The position numbers were made by a program, and so were the translations under genes. Under the pieces are notes generated by a model. The model was given only the letters and a program-made list of their open reading frames with translations. It had not been told where the DNA came from and did not search any database. A stretch of DNA of 64,000 bases from Rhodothermales bacterium (lineage in GTDB: Bacteria > Bacteroidota > Rhodothermia > Rhodothermales > JANQRZ01), in assembly GCA_039944855.1 (NCBI GenBank), contig JBDUXZ010000005.1:62001-126000 (forward strand), written 5' to 3'. Within the stretch, counting starts at the first letter, position 1. Each line of letters starts with the position of its first letter. Positions 32,372 to 41,240 of this stretch are shown here, one piece after another.

Positions 32372-33205
32372 TCAGAGCCGGTTTAGCGTGACCCACTGAT
32401 CATTGGGGAGCGGGCCCGCCGCGTGGTCGTCGGGCCGTGCCTCCTCGGCTCGGGGGAAGAGGTAGCCGTTCAGCTCGTCGGCGGCGTTCGCGTAATCACG
32501 GGCGCCGCGGGAGGTGATGTCGCGGTCGAAGACGGTCTCGCCGCCGCGGGCGCTCTCGGCGAGCGAGGCGCTCGTACGGATCTCGCTCGTGAGCACGCGC
32601 GCGCCGTACCCCTCGCGGATGTACTGGGAATAGGAGGCGTGGTCGCGCTTGCGAGCGTCCACCTGCGTCAGCAGGAAGAGCGGTTCGATCAGGGTCGGGT
32701 TCAGCTTCTCCTGCACGAGCCGCGCCGTCGCGTACGTCTGCTCGGCGCCGACGACGGGCTGGTACTCCGGCGTCACCGGGATCAGCACGGCGTCGGAGGC
32801 GACGAGAGCGTTCAGGCTGAACACCGTCATCGCCGCCGCCGTGTCGAGCAGGATGAGGTCGTAGTCGTGGCCTTGCTCCAGCGCCTCTTTGATCCACAGC
32901 ACGTCAGTCGGTCGGCCGAGCTTCCGCGCCGCCTTCGTCATGTTGTACGACGCCGGGAGGAGGTCGAACCCGTGGAGCGCCACCATGTCGAGCGTGCGGA
33001 GGTCGCTCTCGTGGTCGAAAAGGGCGAGGGAAGACTGCGCTTCCTCCGGCTCGTCGACCCCGAGCAGCTTGGTCAGGAAGCCCTGCGGGTCGAGGTCGAT
33101 GGCGAGCACGCGGCGCCCGCTGAGCCCGAACGCGGCGGCCGTGTGGATGGCCGTCGTAGTCTTGCCCGTCCCTCCTTTGTGGTTGCAGATGCTGAGAACG
33201 GGCAT
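32372..33205 (-). CDS. ParA-family ATPase
   Basis: A 277-residue ParA/Soj-like ATPase. It opens with the deviant Walker A NHKGGTGKTTTAIHTAAAFG (both signature lysines present), followed by VLAIDLDPQGFLTKLLGV, DLILLDTAAAMTVFSLNALV (Walker B) and VLIPVTPEYQPVVGAEQTYA. The usual partner ParB and parS sites are not adjacent, so this is an orphan ParA that may position another cargo rather than partition the chromosome. A promoter with TTG, 20-base spacer and TAAGTTTG lies 122 bases upstream of the start, giving a long leader. Confidence 0.88.
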   Translation of the reverse strand: MPVLSICNHKGGTGKTTTAIHTAAAFGLSGRRVLAIDLDPQGFLTKLLGVDEPEEAQSSLALFDHESDLRTLDMVALHGFDLLPASYNMTKAARKLGRPTDVLWIKEALEQGHDYDLILLDTAAAMTVFSLNALVASDAVLIPVTPEYQPVVGAEQTYATARLVQEKLNPTLIEPLFLLTQVDARKRDHASYSQYIREGYGARVLTSEIRTSASLAESARGGETVFDRDITSRGARDYANAADELNGYLFPRAEEARPDDHAAGPLPNDQWVTLNRL

Positions 33206-33326
33206 ACGTGGGCCTGGGGTGGATGAGTGAATCGGGTGCGGCAGCCGGCACGACCCCGCAGATGGAGCGGAGCGCGGGGTGGTGCCTGTGTTCCTCCGCT
33301 ATCTTCGGAGTCCGAGTGAGCCGGCC

Positions 33327-33357
33327 CAAACTTAGACGCCGATCGCCGATAGATCAA
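33327..33357 (-). promoter_or_regulatory. Predicted Bacteroidota-type promoter of the parA-like gene
   Basis: On the reverse strand TTG (33355-33357), exactly 20 bases, then TAAGTTTG (33327-33334). Both elements fit the -33 TTG / -7 TAnnTTTG consensus, making this one of the two best promoters in the window. Confidence 0.6.
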
Positions 33358-33464
33358 CAGCGCTTTAGTCGCCGCGCCTCGTGACCGATACCCCCGACGA
33401 TTGACTCGGCCAGCCTCTTCTCCGGGGCTCCGGCGTTCTCCTCCCCTCCGCCTGCGCACACGCC

Positions 33465-35132
33465 GTGACTGCACTCACTCCGCGCCGCCCCATCGACGAC
33501 TTCAACAGCCCGTTTTGGATCCTCGGGTCGGGGCTCCTGCTGGGATTCAGCTTCCCGCCGTTCCCGACGTACATGCTGGCGTACGTCGCGCTCGTGCCGC
33601 TCCTCATTCGCTGGAGCCGGCTCCCGCTCGGGTGGATGCTCCTGCGCGAGGCGTACTCGACGTTCCTCGTGATGACGGCGATCGCGGGGCACTGGGTGCT
33701 GTTCCACGAGAACGCGCTGACGGCACTGACCTCGGGACTCGGCCTCCTACTCATCCCCGTGCCGTTCACGCTTCCCGTCGTCGCCGCGGCCGTCGTCAAG
33801 CGGCGGTTCGGGTTCAAAGTCAGCTTTGTCGTGCTCGTCTCGTCCTGGCTCGCCGTGGAATACGGCCTCTCCCACGGCCCCGGCGCGATGCCGTGGCTGC
33901 TCCTCGGCAATACGCAGGCGAACGCGCCTCTCTTCAACCAGTTCGCCGACATCGCCGGCGTGGGCGGGCTGTCGCTGTGGATCTGGCTCGTGAACGGGGC
34001 GATTTTCTGGACATTCGAGGCCCGACCGTTCCCCGCGCGCGTCGCGATGGCGGTGTGCGGGATCGCGCTGTTCGTGGCACCCATCGTGTACGGGCAGTGG
34101 CGCCTGCCGCAGCTTGAAGTGGCGAGCGAGACCACAGAAGTCGCGTACGTGCAGCCGGCCGTCACGCCGCAGGAGTGGGCGAACGTACAGAGCGGCGTCC
34201 GCGTCGACCTGCTGGCCTCGCTGTCGTCGGAGCTGCTGCGCGATATCCCGGCGGACAGCGCGCGTCCGAGCCTCATCGTGTGGCCGGAGACGGCGCTCCC
34301 CGTCTACCCCGACGCGCGCCGGCAGCGCGACCTCTACGCCCGCCTCGGCCGCTGGACCGACCTCCACGGCGTGTCCCTCCTCACCGGCGCCATCACGCGC
34401 TATGACTCCGCCCCGGCCCTCACCGTCGAAGCCGTCGTGGCTGAGAAGTACGCCGAAGTCACGCCATACTACAATAGCGCCCTCTTCTTCGACGCCTCAG
34501 CCCGGCCGCAGCAGTACGATAAAATCTATATGATCCCATTCGCCGAGCGCGTCCCGCTCGTCGAGTGGCGGCCGGCGCTCGCGGCGCTCGGCGTGGCGTC
34601 GGGCGGCGTCGGTGGCTACGGCCTCGGCCGCCGGGGGCAGCTCCTCGAGCGCGGCGGCTCGCGCTTCGGCACCCTGATCTGTTACGAATCCCTCTTCGGC
34701 GACCACGTCCGCGAGCTCGTCGGGCAGGGCGCCGAGTTCCTCGTCGTGCTCGCGCAGGACGGGTGGTGGGGGCAGTCGGCCGGCTACCAGCAGCACTTCG
34801 CACTCACGCGGCTCCGCGCGGTGGAGACGCGGCGGGCCGTGCTGATGAGTACGGTCACCGGCCGCTCCGGCCTCATCCATTCCGACGGCAGCGCCCCTGA
34901 GACGACGGGCTGGATGGAGCGAACCGTGGAGCAGGTCGCCGTTCCCATCCTCCACGAGCCGACGTACTACACGCTCCACGGCGACTGGATTGGGCGGGGC
35001 GCGCTGGGCCTCTCGCTCCTCCTCGCCCTCGCGTGGGGCTTCGTCGTCCTCTTCTTCCCGAGGTGGCGGAATTCCGAGGCGCAGCGAGCACGGATCCAGC
35101 GGGGCGCGACCCTCGTCAAGATCCGGCAGTGA
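33465..35132 (+). CDS. lnt: Apolipoprotein N-acyltransferase
   Basis: A 555-residue inner-membrane protein with an N-terminal set of spans (ILGSGLLLGFSFPPFPTYML is the family opening) and a periplasmic nitrilase-fold domain. The catalytic triad is visible: Glu275 (IVWPETALPVY), Lys353 (QYDKIYMIPFAERVP) and Cys406 (GTLICYESLFGDHVREL). It adds the third acyl chain to lipoproteins, completing their maturation after Lgt and Lsp. Several lipoproteins are encoded in this window. A C-terminal span anchors the domain. It diverges from the parA-like gene. Confidence 0.95.
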   Translation: MTALTPRRPIDDFNSPFWILGSGLLLGFSFPPFPTYMLAYVALVPLLIRWSRLPLGWMLLREAYSTFLVMTAIAGHWVLFHENALTALTSGLGLLLIPVPFTLPVVAAAVVKRRFGFKVSFVVLVSSWLAVEYGLSHGPGAMPWLLLGNTQANAPLFNQFADIAGVGGLSLWIWLVNGAIFWTFEARPFPARVAMAVCGIALFVAPIVYGQWRLPQLEVASETTEVAYVQPAVTPQEWANVQSGVRVDLLASLSSELLRDIPADSARPSLIVWPETALPVYPDARRQRDLYARLGRWTDLHGVSLLTGAITRYDSAPALTVEAVVAEKYAEVTPYYNSALFFDASARPQQYDKIYMIPFAERVPLVEWRPALAALGVASGGVGGYGLGRRGQLLERGGSRFGTLICYESLFGDHVRELVGQGAEFLVVLAQDGWWGQSAGYQQHFALTRLRAVETRRAVLMSTVTGRSGLIHSDGSAPETTGWMERTVEQVAVPILHEPTYYTLHGDWIGRGALGLSLLLALAWGFVVLFFPRWRNSEAQRARIQRGATLVKIRQ

Positions 35133-35199
35133 GAAACAGGCAGTGAGAAGCGCGCGCTGATTCGTCGGGCAACTGACGTGGGTCGAGTGTATGGGTCGG

Positions 35200-35207
35200 T
35201 ATCTTCG
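35200..35207 (+). promoter_or_regulatory. Predicted -7 element of maf
   Basis: TATCTTCG, 20 bases before the ATG at 35228; a looser match to TAnnTTTG. Confidence 0.35.
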
Positions 35208-35227
35208 GCTCTTTCCCCCGGCCCGCT

Positions 35228-35842
35228 ATGCTCGACCTCCGCGTCCCGCTCGTCCTCGCTTCTCAGTCGCCCCGCCGCCGCCAGCTCCTCGAGCGGCTCG
35301 GCGTCCGGTTCACCGTGCACCCGAGCGACGCCGACGAGACGGTTCCACCCGGCATGCCGCCCGTCGAGACCGTCCACCGGCTCGCCCGAGACAAGGCCGA
35401 GACCGTAGCCGCCGCGTTTCCCACCGCGCTCACGCTCGGGGCCGACACCATCGTCGTGCTCGACGGCGACGTCCTCGGCAAGCCGACCGACGACGCGCAC
35501 GCGGCCGAGATGCTCGCCCGGCTCAGTGGGCGCTCGCACACCGTGTTCACCGGCATCGCGCTCGTCGACCCGCCACGGGGGCGCAGCGTCACGGCACACG
35601 AGGCCACCGAGGTCACGTTCGCCCCGCTCAGCCCGGAGGAGATCGAGGCGTACGTCCGCACCGGATCGCCGCGTGATAAGGCCGGCTCGTACGGCATCCA
35701 GGACGACGCCGGCGCCCTCTTCGTCGAAGGCGTACGAGGTGATTATTACAACGTGGTCGGCCTCCCGCTCCACCGGCTCTACCAGACCCTCCGCACACAT
35801 TTCGCCGATCTCCTCGCCCCCCTCGGCGCTCCGAACGACTGA
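35228..35842 (+). CDS. maf: Maf-family nucleotide pyrophosphatase
   Basis: A 204-residue Maf/YhdE-type protein: LVLASQSPRRRQLLERLG at the N-terminus (phosphate-binding Ser-x-x-R-R), DETVPPGM, RLARDKAETVA, LTLGADTIVVLDGDVLGKPTD, GRSHTVFTGIALV and AYVRTGSPRDKAGSYGIQDD. These are house-cleaning enzymes that hydrolyse non-canonical or m7G/UTP/dTTP-type nucleotides. It is followed by the GATase gene with a 5-base gap. Confidence 0.95.
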   Translation: MLDLRVPLVLASQSPRRRQLLERLGVRFTVHPSDADETVPPGMPPVETVHRLARDKAETVAAAFPTALTLGADTIVVLDGDVLGKPTDDAHAAEMLARLSGRSHTVFTGIALVDPPRGRSVTAHEATEVTFAPLSPEEIEAYVRTGSPRDKAGSYGIQDDAGALFVEGVRGDYYNVVGLPLHRLYQTLRTHFADLLAPLGAPND

Positions 35843-35847
35843 CCTGT

Positions 35848-36591
35848 ATGGCCCCCACCTACGACCAACTCCGCGTCAGGCTCATTCAAATCCGCGAGCG
35901 CCCCGCCGTGATTCGCGAGGAACAGGACACGTTCATCGAACGGTGCGGCCTCCGCCCCGATCAACTCGTCGTGACGAACGCACTCACCGACGCGCTGCAC
36001 GCCGGGCTACTCGACGACGTGGACGCCGTGATGATCGGTGGGGCCGGGGCCTACTCGGTCACGCATACCTACGCGTGGACTGACGACCTGATCGGCCTCG
36101 TCACGACGTGCTACGACCGCCACGTCCCGCTCTTCGGCTCGTGCTGGGGCCACCAATTCATCGCCCGCGCGTTCGGCGGCACCGTCGTTCAGGACATCGA
36201 GCGATCCGAGATGGGCACGCACGACGTCGAGCTCACAGATGAGGGCCGGGCCGATCCGCTCTTCGGCGACTTCCCGCCCCGTTTCCCCGCGCAGATGGGG
36301 CACCAGGACCGGGTGAGCGTGCTACCCGCCGACGCGGTCGAACTCGCGCGGACGGCGCGAGCGCCCTACCAGGCCTTCCGCATCGCGGACCGCCCGATCT
36401 ACGGCACCCAGTTCCACAGCGAACTCGACGCCGAGCGCGAGCGGCAGCGGCTCGTCGCCTACCGCTCGTTCTACATCGAGGCCCAGGACGAAGCGGCCTT
36501 CGAAGAGACGATCGCCACGTTGCGCGACACGCCGGACGTCGACCGCCTGCTCGCGGCGTTCCTCGAACGCTTCGCCGTCGCGCCCGGCTAA
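35848..36591 (+). CDS. Class I glutamine amidotransferase-like protein
   Basis: A 247-residue GATase1-fold protein with the nucleophile Cys99 in PLFGSCWGHQFIARAFGG and the catalytic His in YGTQFHSELDAERER. The glutamate that completes the triad is plausible two residues after the His. It resembles the GMP-synthase-like stand-alone GATases, which hydrolyse gamma-glutamyl compounds or supply ammonia to a separate partner. No synthase domain or partner gene is adjacent. It follows maf and its stop overlaps the convergent response regulator by 4 bases. Confidence 0.85.
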   Translation: MAPTYDQLRVRLIQIRERPAVIREEQDTFIERCGLRPDQLVVTNALTDALHAGLLDDVDAVMIGGAGAYSVTHTYAWTDDLIGLVTTCYDRHVPLFGSCWGHQFIARAFGGTVVQDIERSEMGTHDVELTDEGRADPLFGDFPPRFPAQMGHQDRVSVLPADAVELARTARAPYQAFRIADRPIYGTQFHSELDAERERQRLVAYRSFYIEAQDEAAFEETIATLRDTPDVDRLLAAFLERFAVAPG

Positions 36592-37007
36592 GCCTGAACG
36601 CCGACGGCTTTGTACAGGGCCGCCATCAACTCCGCTTTGACGAACGGCTTGCTGACGTAGTCAACGAAGCCCGCGTTGAGGAAGCGCTCACGGTCGCCGG
36701 GCAGGGCGTACGCCGTGCATGCGAGGGCCGGGAGGTCGCGGTGTTGTGGCATCGTGCGGAGGAGTTGCAGCACGTCTACACCGGTCCGCTTCTCACCGAG
36801 GTTGATATCGAGCAGGGCGATATCGAACGATAGGCTCTGCGCCGCGGCCAGCGCCTCGTCGACCCCGCCCACGAGCGTGGCGTCGAAGTCGCGGCGAAGC
36901 AGGTGGCGCAGGAGGAGGCGGGACTCGGCGTTGTCTTCCAGCACCAGCACGCGGAGCGCGTCGGAAGGCTCCGAGGGTAGGGAAGACGTGGAGGACGGTT
37001 GATCCAT
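36588..37007 (-). CDS. Single-domain response regulator
   Basis: A receiver-only protein of 139 residues from the ATG at 37007; an ATG at 37025 would add six. The receiver has the acidic pair in RVLVLEDNAESRLLLRHLL, the phospho-acceptor Asp in IALLDINLGEKRTG, the conserved Thr/Ala region ALACTAYALPGDRERFLNAG and the Lys in DYVSKPFVKAELM. There is no output domain, so it probably works by protein contact, in the manner of hybrid-kinase receivers. No kinase gene is adjacent. It converges with the GATase gene. Confidence 0.9.
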   Translation of the reverse strand: MDQPSSTSSLPSEPSDALRVLVLEDNAESRLLLRHLLRRDFDATLVGGVDEALAAAQSLSFDIALLDINLGEKRTGVDVLQLLRTMPQHRDLPALACTAYALPGDRERFLNAGFVDYVSKPFVKAELMAALYKAVGVQA

Positions 37008-37329
37008 GTGGCTCGGTATGGTCATGTAACAACAGAGCAGGCTCAATCCTGCGGCACCGGTTCACTCCTGTATATCGGCAGCACCCGCCGGTTGTTAAGG
37101 AGCGACGTTGCTTCCGCTCGCTTCGAGATGGAGTATAGGATCGGTGGTATCCCTGAGCGTGGTTCGGCCCCGCAAGGCCGGCTTCCCGACTGCTTCGTGC
37201 GTGGTGCGGGCGATGAGGTCCATTGGTGCACCGTCAATGCGCCTGACGGCTCTTTCCAAACTCCGCGTTGCGTTCGTACCCTGCGCGGGTGCACTAGTGT
37301 TTTCCCCCACCCACCACCGGCACGCCCTC

Positions 37330-37731
37330 ATGACCAGCCCTCCCCCCTTCCCCCACGCAGCCCCCCCACCGATCACCCCCCCCCTCGCTACATCGTCGGA
37401 CCCCACGCACGCCCGCCTCGTAAGCGCCCTCGTCCACCTGCTCTTCGGGCTCGGCTTCCGAAGCATCCGCACCGACGCCGGCGCCTCGCGGCATCCGACC
37501 GCTCCCCACCGTCCCGACGTCACCGCCCATTCGGGGCAGGACACGCTCTCGCTTTTTGCGGTCGAAACCACGTCGTCGCTCGACAGCGAGCGGGCGACGC
37601 AGCGTCTTTGTGCGCTTGCAAAGGAGGCCGAGGCCAACGAGATATGGCTGGCCGTCCCCCCCGAGGCCCGGGCCGACGCCATCCGCCGCTTGCAGGAGTT
37701 GAAGGTCACCGGCCGCGTCATCGGCGTATAA
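37330..37731 (+). CDS. Small conserved protein with a PD-(D/E)XK-like pattern
   Basis: A 133-residue soluble protein. After a Pro-rich leader comes HARLVSALVHLLFGLGFRSI, then HRPDVTAH, a strand TLSLFAVETTSSLDSERATQ and AEANEIWLAVPPEARADAIR. The spacing of RPD...VET with a helix before and a strand after is reminiscent of PD-(D/E)XK nuclease-fold proteins of the small DNA-binding kind, but the usual lysine after the glutamate is replaced by Thr, so catalysis is doubtful. The TPR lipoprotein starts 3 bases after its stop. A TAGTGTTTTC segment just upstream may be its promoter. Function is not known. Confidence 0.55.
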   Translation: MTSPPPFPHAAPPPITPPLATSSDPTHARLVSALVHLLFGLGFRSIRTDAGASRHPTAPHRPDVTAHSGQDTLSLFAVETTSSLDSERATQRLCALAKEAEANEIWLAVPPEARADAIRRLQELKVTGRVIGV

Positions 37732-37733
37732 CG

Positions 37734-38435
37734 ATGCCATATTCGTCAGCGTCGCCACTGCCCGTCACCCGCTGCCTGTTCGTGGCGCTTCTCGTCCTCC
37801 TCAGCGCCTGCGGTCCCGACCGGACTGTGGCGACCGAGTCGGCGGCGGACGCGCTCGCACGAGGAGACTCCGCGTTCCAGCAGCTCCAGTTCGCGCAGGC
37901 AGCCCGAGACTACTCCACCGCGATCCAACTCGACTCGACCCTTGCGCAGGCCTTCCTCATGCGCGGACAGGTCCGCTGGATGGGACAGCAATACGAATCG
38001 GCCGTTGACGATTTGAACCGAGCGCTCGACCTGGACTCGAGCCTGGCGTGGGGCTACTTCTTCCGGGGCTCCAGCTACCTCTCGCTCGACAGCTTGACCC
38101 GAGCGCTCGATGACCTGCAAATCGCCGCCGCCGCCGCCGAGTTACCCGACGAAGACCGTGCTCGGGCTCACCGCCTGCGCGCCATCGTCCACATGTCGAC
38201 CGACCGCTACGGCGAGGGCGTCGACGCCATCAGCGAGGCGATCGAACTCCAGCCGGACCTCGCCTACTACGTCTTCGAGCGCGGCCTCCTCAACGCCGCA
38301 GCCGAGCGTCCGGAAGCCGCGGCGGCGGACCTCGAACGGTTCCTCGCGATGGACACCACCGCGAATGAGAACACGGCGTTCGCCCGCGCGAAGCTCGATT
38401 CGCTTCGGGCGGCCCGGCCGGATATCCAGCCGTAA
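37734..38435 (+). CDS. TPR-repeat lipoprotein
   Basis: A 233-residue lipoprotein with lipobox LLSAC and at least five tetratricopeptide-type helix pairs, for example ALARGDSAFQQLQFAQAARD, QLDSTLAQAFLMRGQVRWMG, AVDDLNRALDLDSSLAWGYF and GVDAISEAIELQPDLAYYVF. TPR proteins act as scaffolds for protein complexes; here the site is the periplasm or outer membrane. It follows the PD-(D/E)XK-like gene by 3 bases and precedes a tRNA gene on the other strand. Confidence 0.85.
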   Translation: MPYSSASPLPVTRCLFVALLVLLSACGPDRTVATESAADALARGDSAFQQLQFAQAARDYSTAIQLDSTLAQAFLMRGQVRWMGQQYESAVDDLNRALDLDSSLAWGYFFRGSSYLSLDSLTRALDDLQIAAAAAELPDEDRARAHRLRAIVHMSTDRYGEGVDAISEAIELQPDLAYYVFERGLLNAAAERPEAAAADLERFLAMDTTANENTAFARAKLDSLRAARPDIQP

Positions 38436-38457
38436 CCCTCTCGGAACGAGGCTTCCG

Positions 38458-38531
<74 letters not shown>

Positions 38532-38613
38532 GGTCGACTCGAAAGATAGGGTTCAGTGTCGTCGGGATGACATGCAGTTCGTGAGAGGATGCACGCCGTA
38601 TCGCGCGGCGCCC

Positions 38614-38621
38614 TACCTTGC
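38614..38621 (+). promoter_or_regulatory. Predicted -7 element of the UMF1 transporter gene
   Basis: TACCTTGC, 24 bases before the ATG at 38646. Confidence 0.4.
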
Positions 38622-38645
38622 GCGCGCACCCGCCTGCCGCCTCTT

Positions 38646-39953
38646 ATGTCCCCTGCCCCCGCCCGCTACGACCGCCGCGCCGTCTGGAGTTGGGCGCTCT
38701 ACGACTTCGCCAATAGCGCGTTCACGACGCTCGTCGTCACGTTCGTCTACGCGACCTACTTCACGCAGGCGATCGCGGCCGACGAGATCTCCGGCACGGC
38801 CCTGTGGACGCGCGGCGTGACGATTACGGCCGTCGCCGTCGCTGTCCTCTCCCCGTTCCTCGGCGCGATGGCCGACCGGGGCGGGCTCCGCAAGCGCTAC
38901 CTCCTCGTCGCCACCGCGATTTGCGTGGGCGCGACGACGATGACGTTCTTCGCCGAGCCGGGCGAAGTCGTGCAGGCACTCGTGTGGGTCGTCATCGCTA
39001 ACATCGCCTACGAGATCGGGCTCGTCTTCTACAACGCATTCCTCCCCGACCTCGCGCCGCCCGACCGCATCGGCCGGATCTCGGGCGCGGCGTGGGGATT
39101 GGGGTACGCGGGCGGCCTCGTCGCGCTGGCCGTCGGGCTGTTTGGCTTCGTGCTCCCGGAGGTCGCTCCGTTCGGGCTTGACAAGGCGACGGGCGAACAC
39201 ATCCGCGCGACGAACCTCCTCGTCGCCGCGTGGTTCGCCGTATTCGCGATCCCAGCGTTCCTGTTCATCCGGGAGATCCGCCCGGAGAAAAGGCAGACTT
39301 CGCTCAGCCTGTTCACCTCCACGGCCCGCGAGATCGGGGGGACGTTCCGGTCGCTGGGGCAGTACCGACAGATCGTCCGCCTCCTCGTCGCGCGGCTGTT
39401 TTACAACGACGGCCTCGTGACCATCTTCTCGCTCGGCGGGATCTACGCCGCCGGCACCTTCGGCTTCACAACGGAGGAGATCATCTACTTCGGGATGGCG
39501 CTGAACCTGGCGGCCGGTCTCGGCGCGTTCCTCTTCGGCTTCGTGGACGACAAGGTGGGCGGGAAGAAGACGATCTACGTGTCGCTCGTACTCCTCTGCG
39601 TCGCGACGCTCGTGGCGGTCTTCGGGCAGACAAAGGCGATGATTTGGGCGGCCGGCCTCCTCGTCGGCCTCGCCGCCGGGCCGAACCAGTCGGCGAGCCG
39701 GTCGCTCCTCGGCCGCTTTGTCCCCGACGACAAGGAGACGGAGTTCTACGGGTTCTTCGCGTTCTCGGGCAAGCTGACGGCGTTCATGGGCCCGCTCCTC
39801 TTCGGCATCCTGACGACCGCGTTCGCGACGCAGCGGGCGGGCGTGGCCGTCGTGCTCGTGTTCTTTTTCCTCGGCGCACTCGTCCTCACGTCTGTGGACG
39901 AGCGCGAGGGGATCGCCCTCGCCGGTCGCCCGCCGGGACGCACAGGGCCGTAG
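38646..39953 (+). CDS. UMF1-family MFS transporter
   Basis: A 435-residue 12-span major facilitator of the UMF1 (Vps22-like/Atg22) family. The diagnostic N-terminus VWSWALYDFANSAFTTLVVT is present, followed by SPFLGAMADRGGLRKRYLL, NIAYEIGLVFYNAFLPDLAP, ISGAAWGLGYAGGLVAL, and LVGLAAGPNQSASRSLLGRFVP, all typical. Members are thought to export amino acids or related solutes. The start at 38646 is set by the family N-terminus. Its TAG stop forms part of the TAGCTTTC promoter element of the following nif3-like gene. Confidence 0.92.
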   Translation: MSPAPARYDRRAVWSWALYDFANSAFTTLVVTFVYATYFTQAIAADEISGTALWTRGVTITAVAVAVLSPFLGAMADRGGLRKRYLLVATAICVGATTMTFFAEPGEVVQALVWVVIANIAYEIGLVFYNAFLPDLAPPDRIGRISGAAWGLGYAGGLVALAVGLFGFVLPEVAPFGLDKATGEHIRATNLLVAAWFAVFAIPAFLFIREIRPEKRQTSLSLFTSTAREIGGTFRSLGQYRQIVRLLVARLFYNDGLVTIFSLGGIYAAGTFGFTTEEIIYFGMALNLAAGLGAFLFGFVDDKVGGKKTIYVSLVLLCVATLVAVFGQTKAMIWAAGLLVGLAAGPNQSASRSLLGRFVPDDKETEFYGFFAFSGKLTAFMGPLLFGILTTAFATQRAGVAVVLVFFFLGALVLTSVDEREGIALAGRPPGRTGP

Positions 39954-39958
39954 CTTTC
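39951..39958 (+). promoter_or_regulatory. Predicted -7 element of the Nif3-like gene overlapping a stop codon
   Basis: TAGCTTTC, 30 bases before the ATG at 39988; its TAG is the stop codon of the UMF1 transporter gene. Confidence 0.4.
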
Positions 39959-39987
39959 GGCCCTCCCGAAACCACCGGCTCGCCGCT

Positions 39988-41109
39988 ATGCCTTCCGTCC
40001 GAGACCTCGCCGTCGCCCTCGAATCGTGGGCGCCCCCCGGCTCCAAGCTGTCGTACGACGCCGTCGGCCTGCAAGTCGGCGACCCGACCCGGAGCGTCGC
40101 CTCCGTGCTCGTCGCGCTCGACCTCACGCCCGCCGTCGTGGGCGAAGCCGAGGCGATGGGTGCGGATCTCATCGTGACGCACCACCCGCTCCTCTTCAAG
40201 CCGCTGAAGCGGCTCGTCCCGACGGACTTCGTGAGTGGGCTCGCGTATCGGCTCGCGCAGTCGGGGATCGCGTACTACGCCATCCACACGAACCTCGACG
40301 CCGCGCCCGGCGGCGTGTCCTTCGCCCTCGCTGAGCACCTCGGGCTAGAAGAGGTTCGCTTCCTCGATGGGATGCGGGAGTCGCTCGCCAAGCTCGTCAC
40401 CTTCGTCCCCGCCTCCCATGCCGACGCCGTCCGCGCCGCGCTCGCCAAGGCCGGAGCCGGGCAGATCGGCGACTACTCGGCCTGCGCGTTCACAACCGAG
40501 GGCACCGGCCACTTCCGCCCGGGCGATTCCACCGATCCCTTCGTTGGCACGCCAGGCAAACTGGAATCCGCTGATGAAGTCCGGCTCGAAGTCGAAGTGG
40601 CGCGGTGGGACGTGGCGCGCGTCGTGCGGGCGCTGCGGCAGGCGCACCCGTACGAGGAGGTCGCGTACGACATCTACCACACCGAACGCCCCTCGACGCG
40701 GGCCGGTCTCGGCGCGGTTGGGACGCTCGCGGAGCCGGAGCCGCTGCACGATTTCTTGCGCCGCGTGGCGGAACGACTCGACGCTGGGTCCTTGCGCTAC
40801 GTCGGCAACGATGACGCGCTCGTCGAGACCGTCGCGGTATGCGGCGGGTCGGGCTCGTCGCTCATTTCGCACGCCCTCGCCGCCGGCGCCGACGCCTTCA
40901 TCACTGCCGACGTGACGTACCACACCTTCTTCGAGCCCCTCGCCCCCGACGGCGCGCCTCGCCTCGCCCTCATCGACGCCGGGCACTACGAGACGGAATG
41001 GGTCACGGAGCGCCTGTTGGCCGATTGGCTCGCCGCTCGCTTCGACGGCCTCACCGTCCGCGCCACGACGCAGCGGACGAGCCCGATGCAGACCTTCGTA
41101 GCGCCGTAA
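39988..41109 (+). CDS. Nif3-like dinuclear metal-centre hexameric protein
   Basis: A 373-residue Nif3/YbgI-family protein: YDAVGLQVGDPTRSV, the metal-ligand segments ADLIVTHHPLLFKPL and YYAIHTNLDAAPGGVSFALA, and the C-terminal metal region GADAFITADVTYHTFF and LALIDAGHYETEW. The family-specific insert (about residues 130-235, a PII-like domain with AHPYEEVAYDIY) is present, as in the longer Gram-positive and Bacteroidota versions. Often annotated GTP cyclohydrolase I type 2 by mistake. The true reaction is unsettled. The next gene is the coiled-coil zf-RING_7-type protein, its usual neighbour in many genomes. Confidence 0.93.
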   Translation: MPSVRDLAVALESWAPPGSKLSYDAVGLQVGDPTRSVASVLVALDLTPAVVGEAEAMGADLIVTHHPLLFKPLKRLVPTDFVSGLAYRLAQSGIAYYAIHTNLDAAPGGVSFALAEHLGLEEVRFLDGMRESLAKLVTFVPASHADAVRAALAKAGAGQIGDYSACAFTTEGTGHFRPGDSTDPFVGTPGKLESADEVRLEVEVARWDVARVVRALRQAHPYEEVAYDIYHTERPSTRAGLGAVGTLAEPEPLHDFLRRVAERLDAGSLRYVGNDDALVETVAVCGGSGSSLISHALAAGADAFITADVTYHTFFEPLAPDGAPRLALIDAGHYETEWVTERLLADWLAARFDGLTVRATTQRTSPMQTFVAP

Positions 41110-41240
41110 CTCGGGGCCGGAACGCGCTGGCACCGAGCGCCCGCCTCAACGCCAAATTCTATGTTGGGGGTCGAACTTCCGGCCTCCCGCTGTCGTTTAC
41201 GTGTTTGGCGCAAAAGCAACCACCATTTTACCGAGGGAAC

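Noticed and set aside
41199-41240. Ribosome binding site upstream of the coiled-coil protein (GAGGGAAC)
   Set aside because: The purines lie next to the ATG at 1-8 bases, too close for a Shine-Dalgarno, and other genes here have none.
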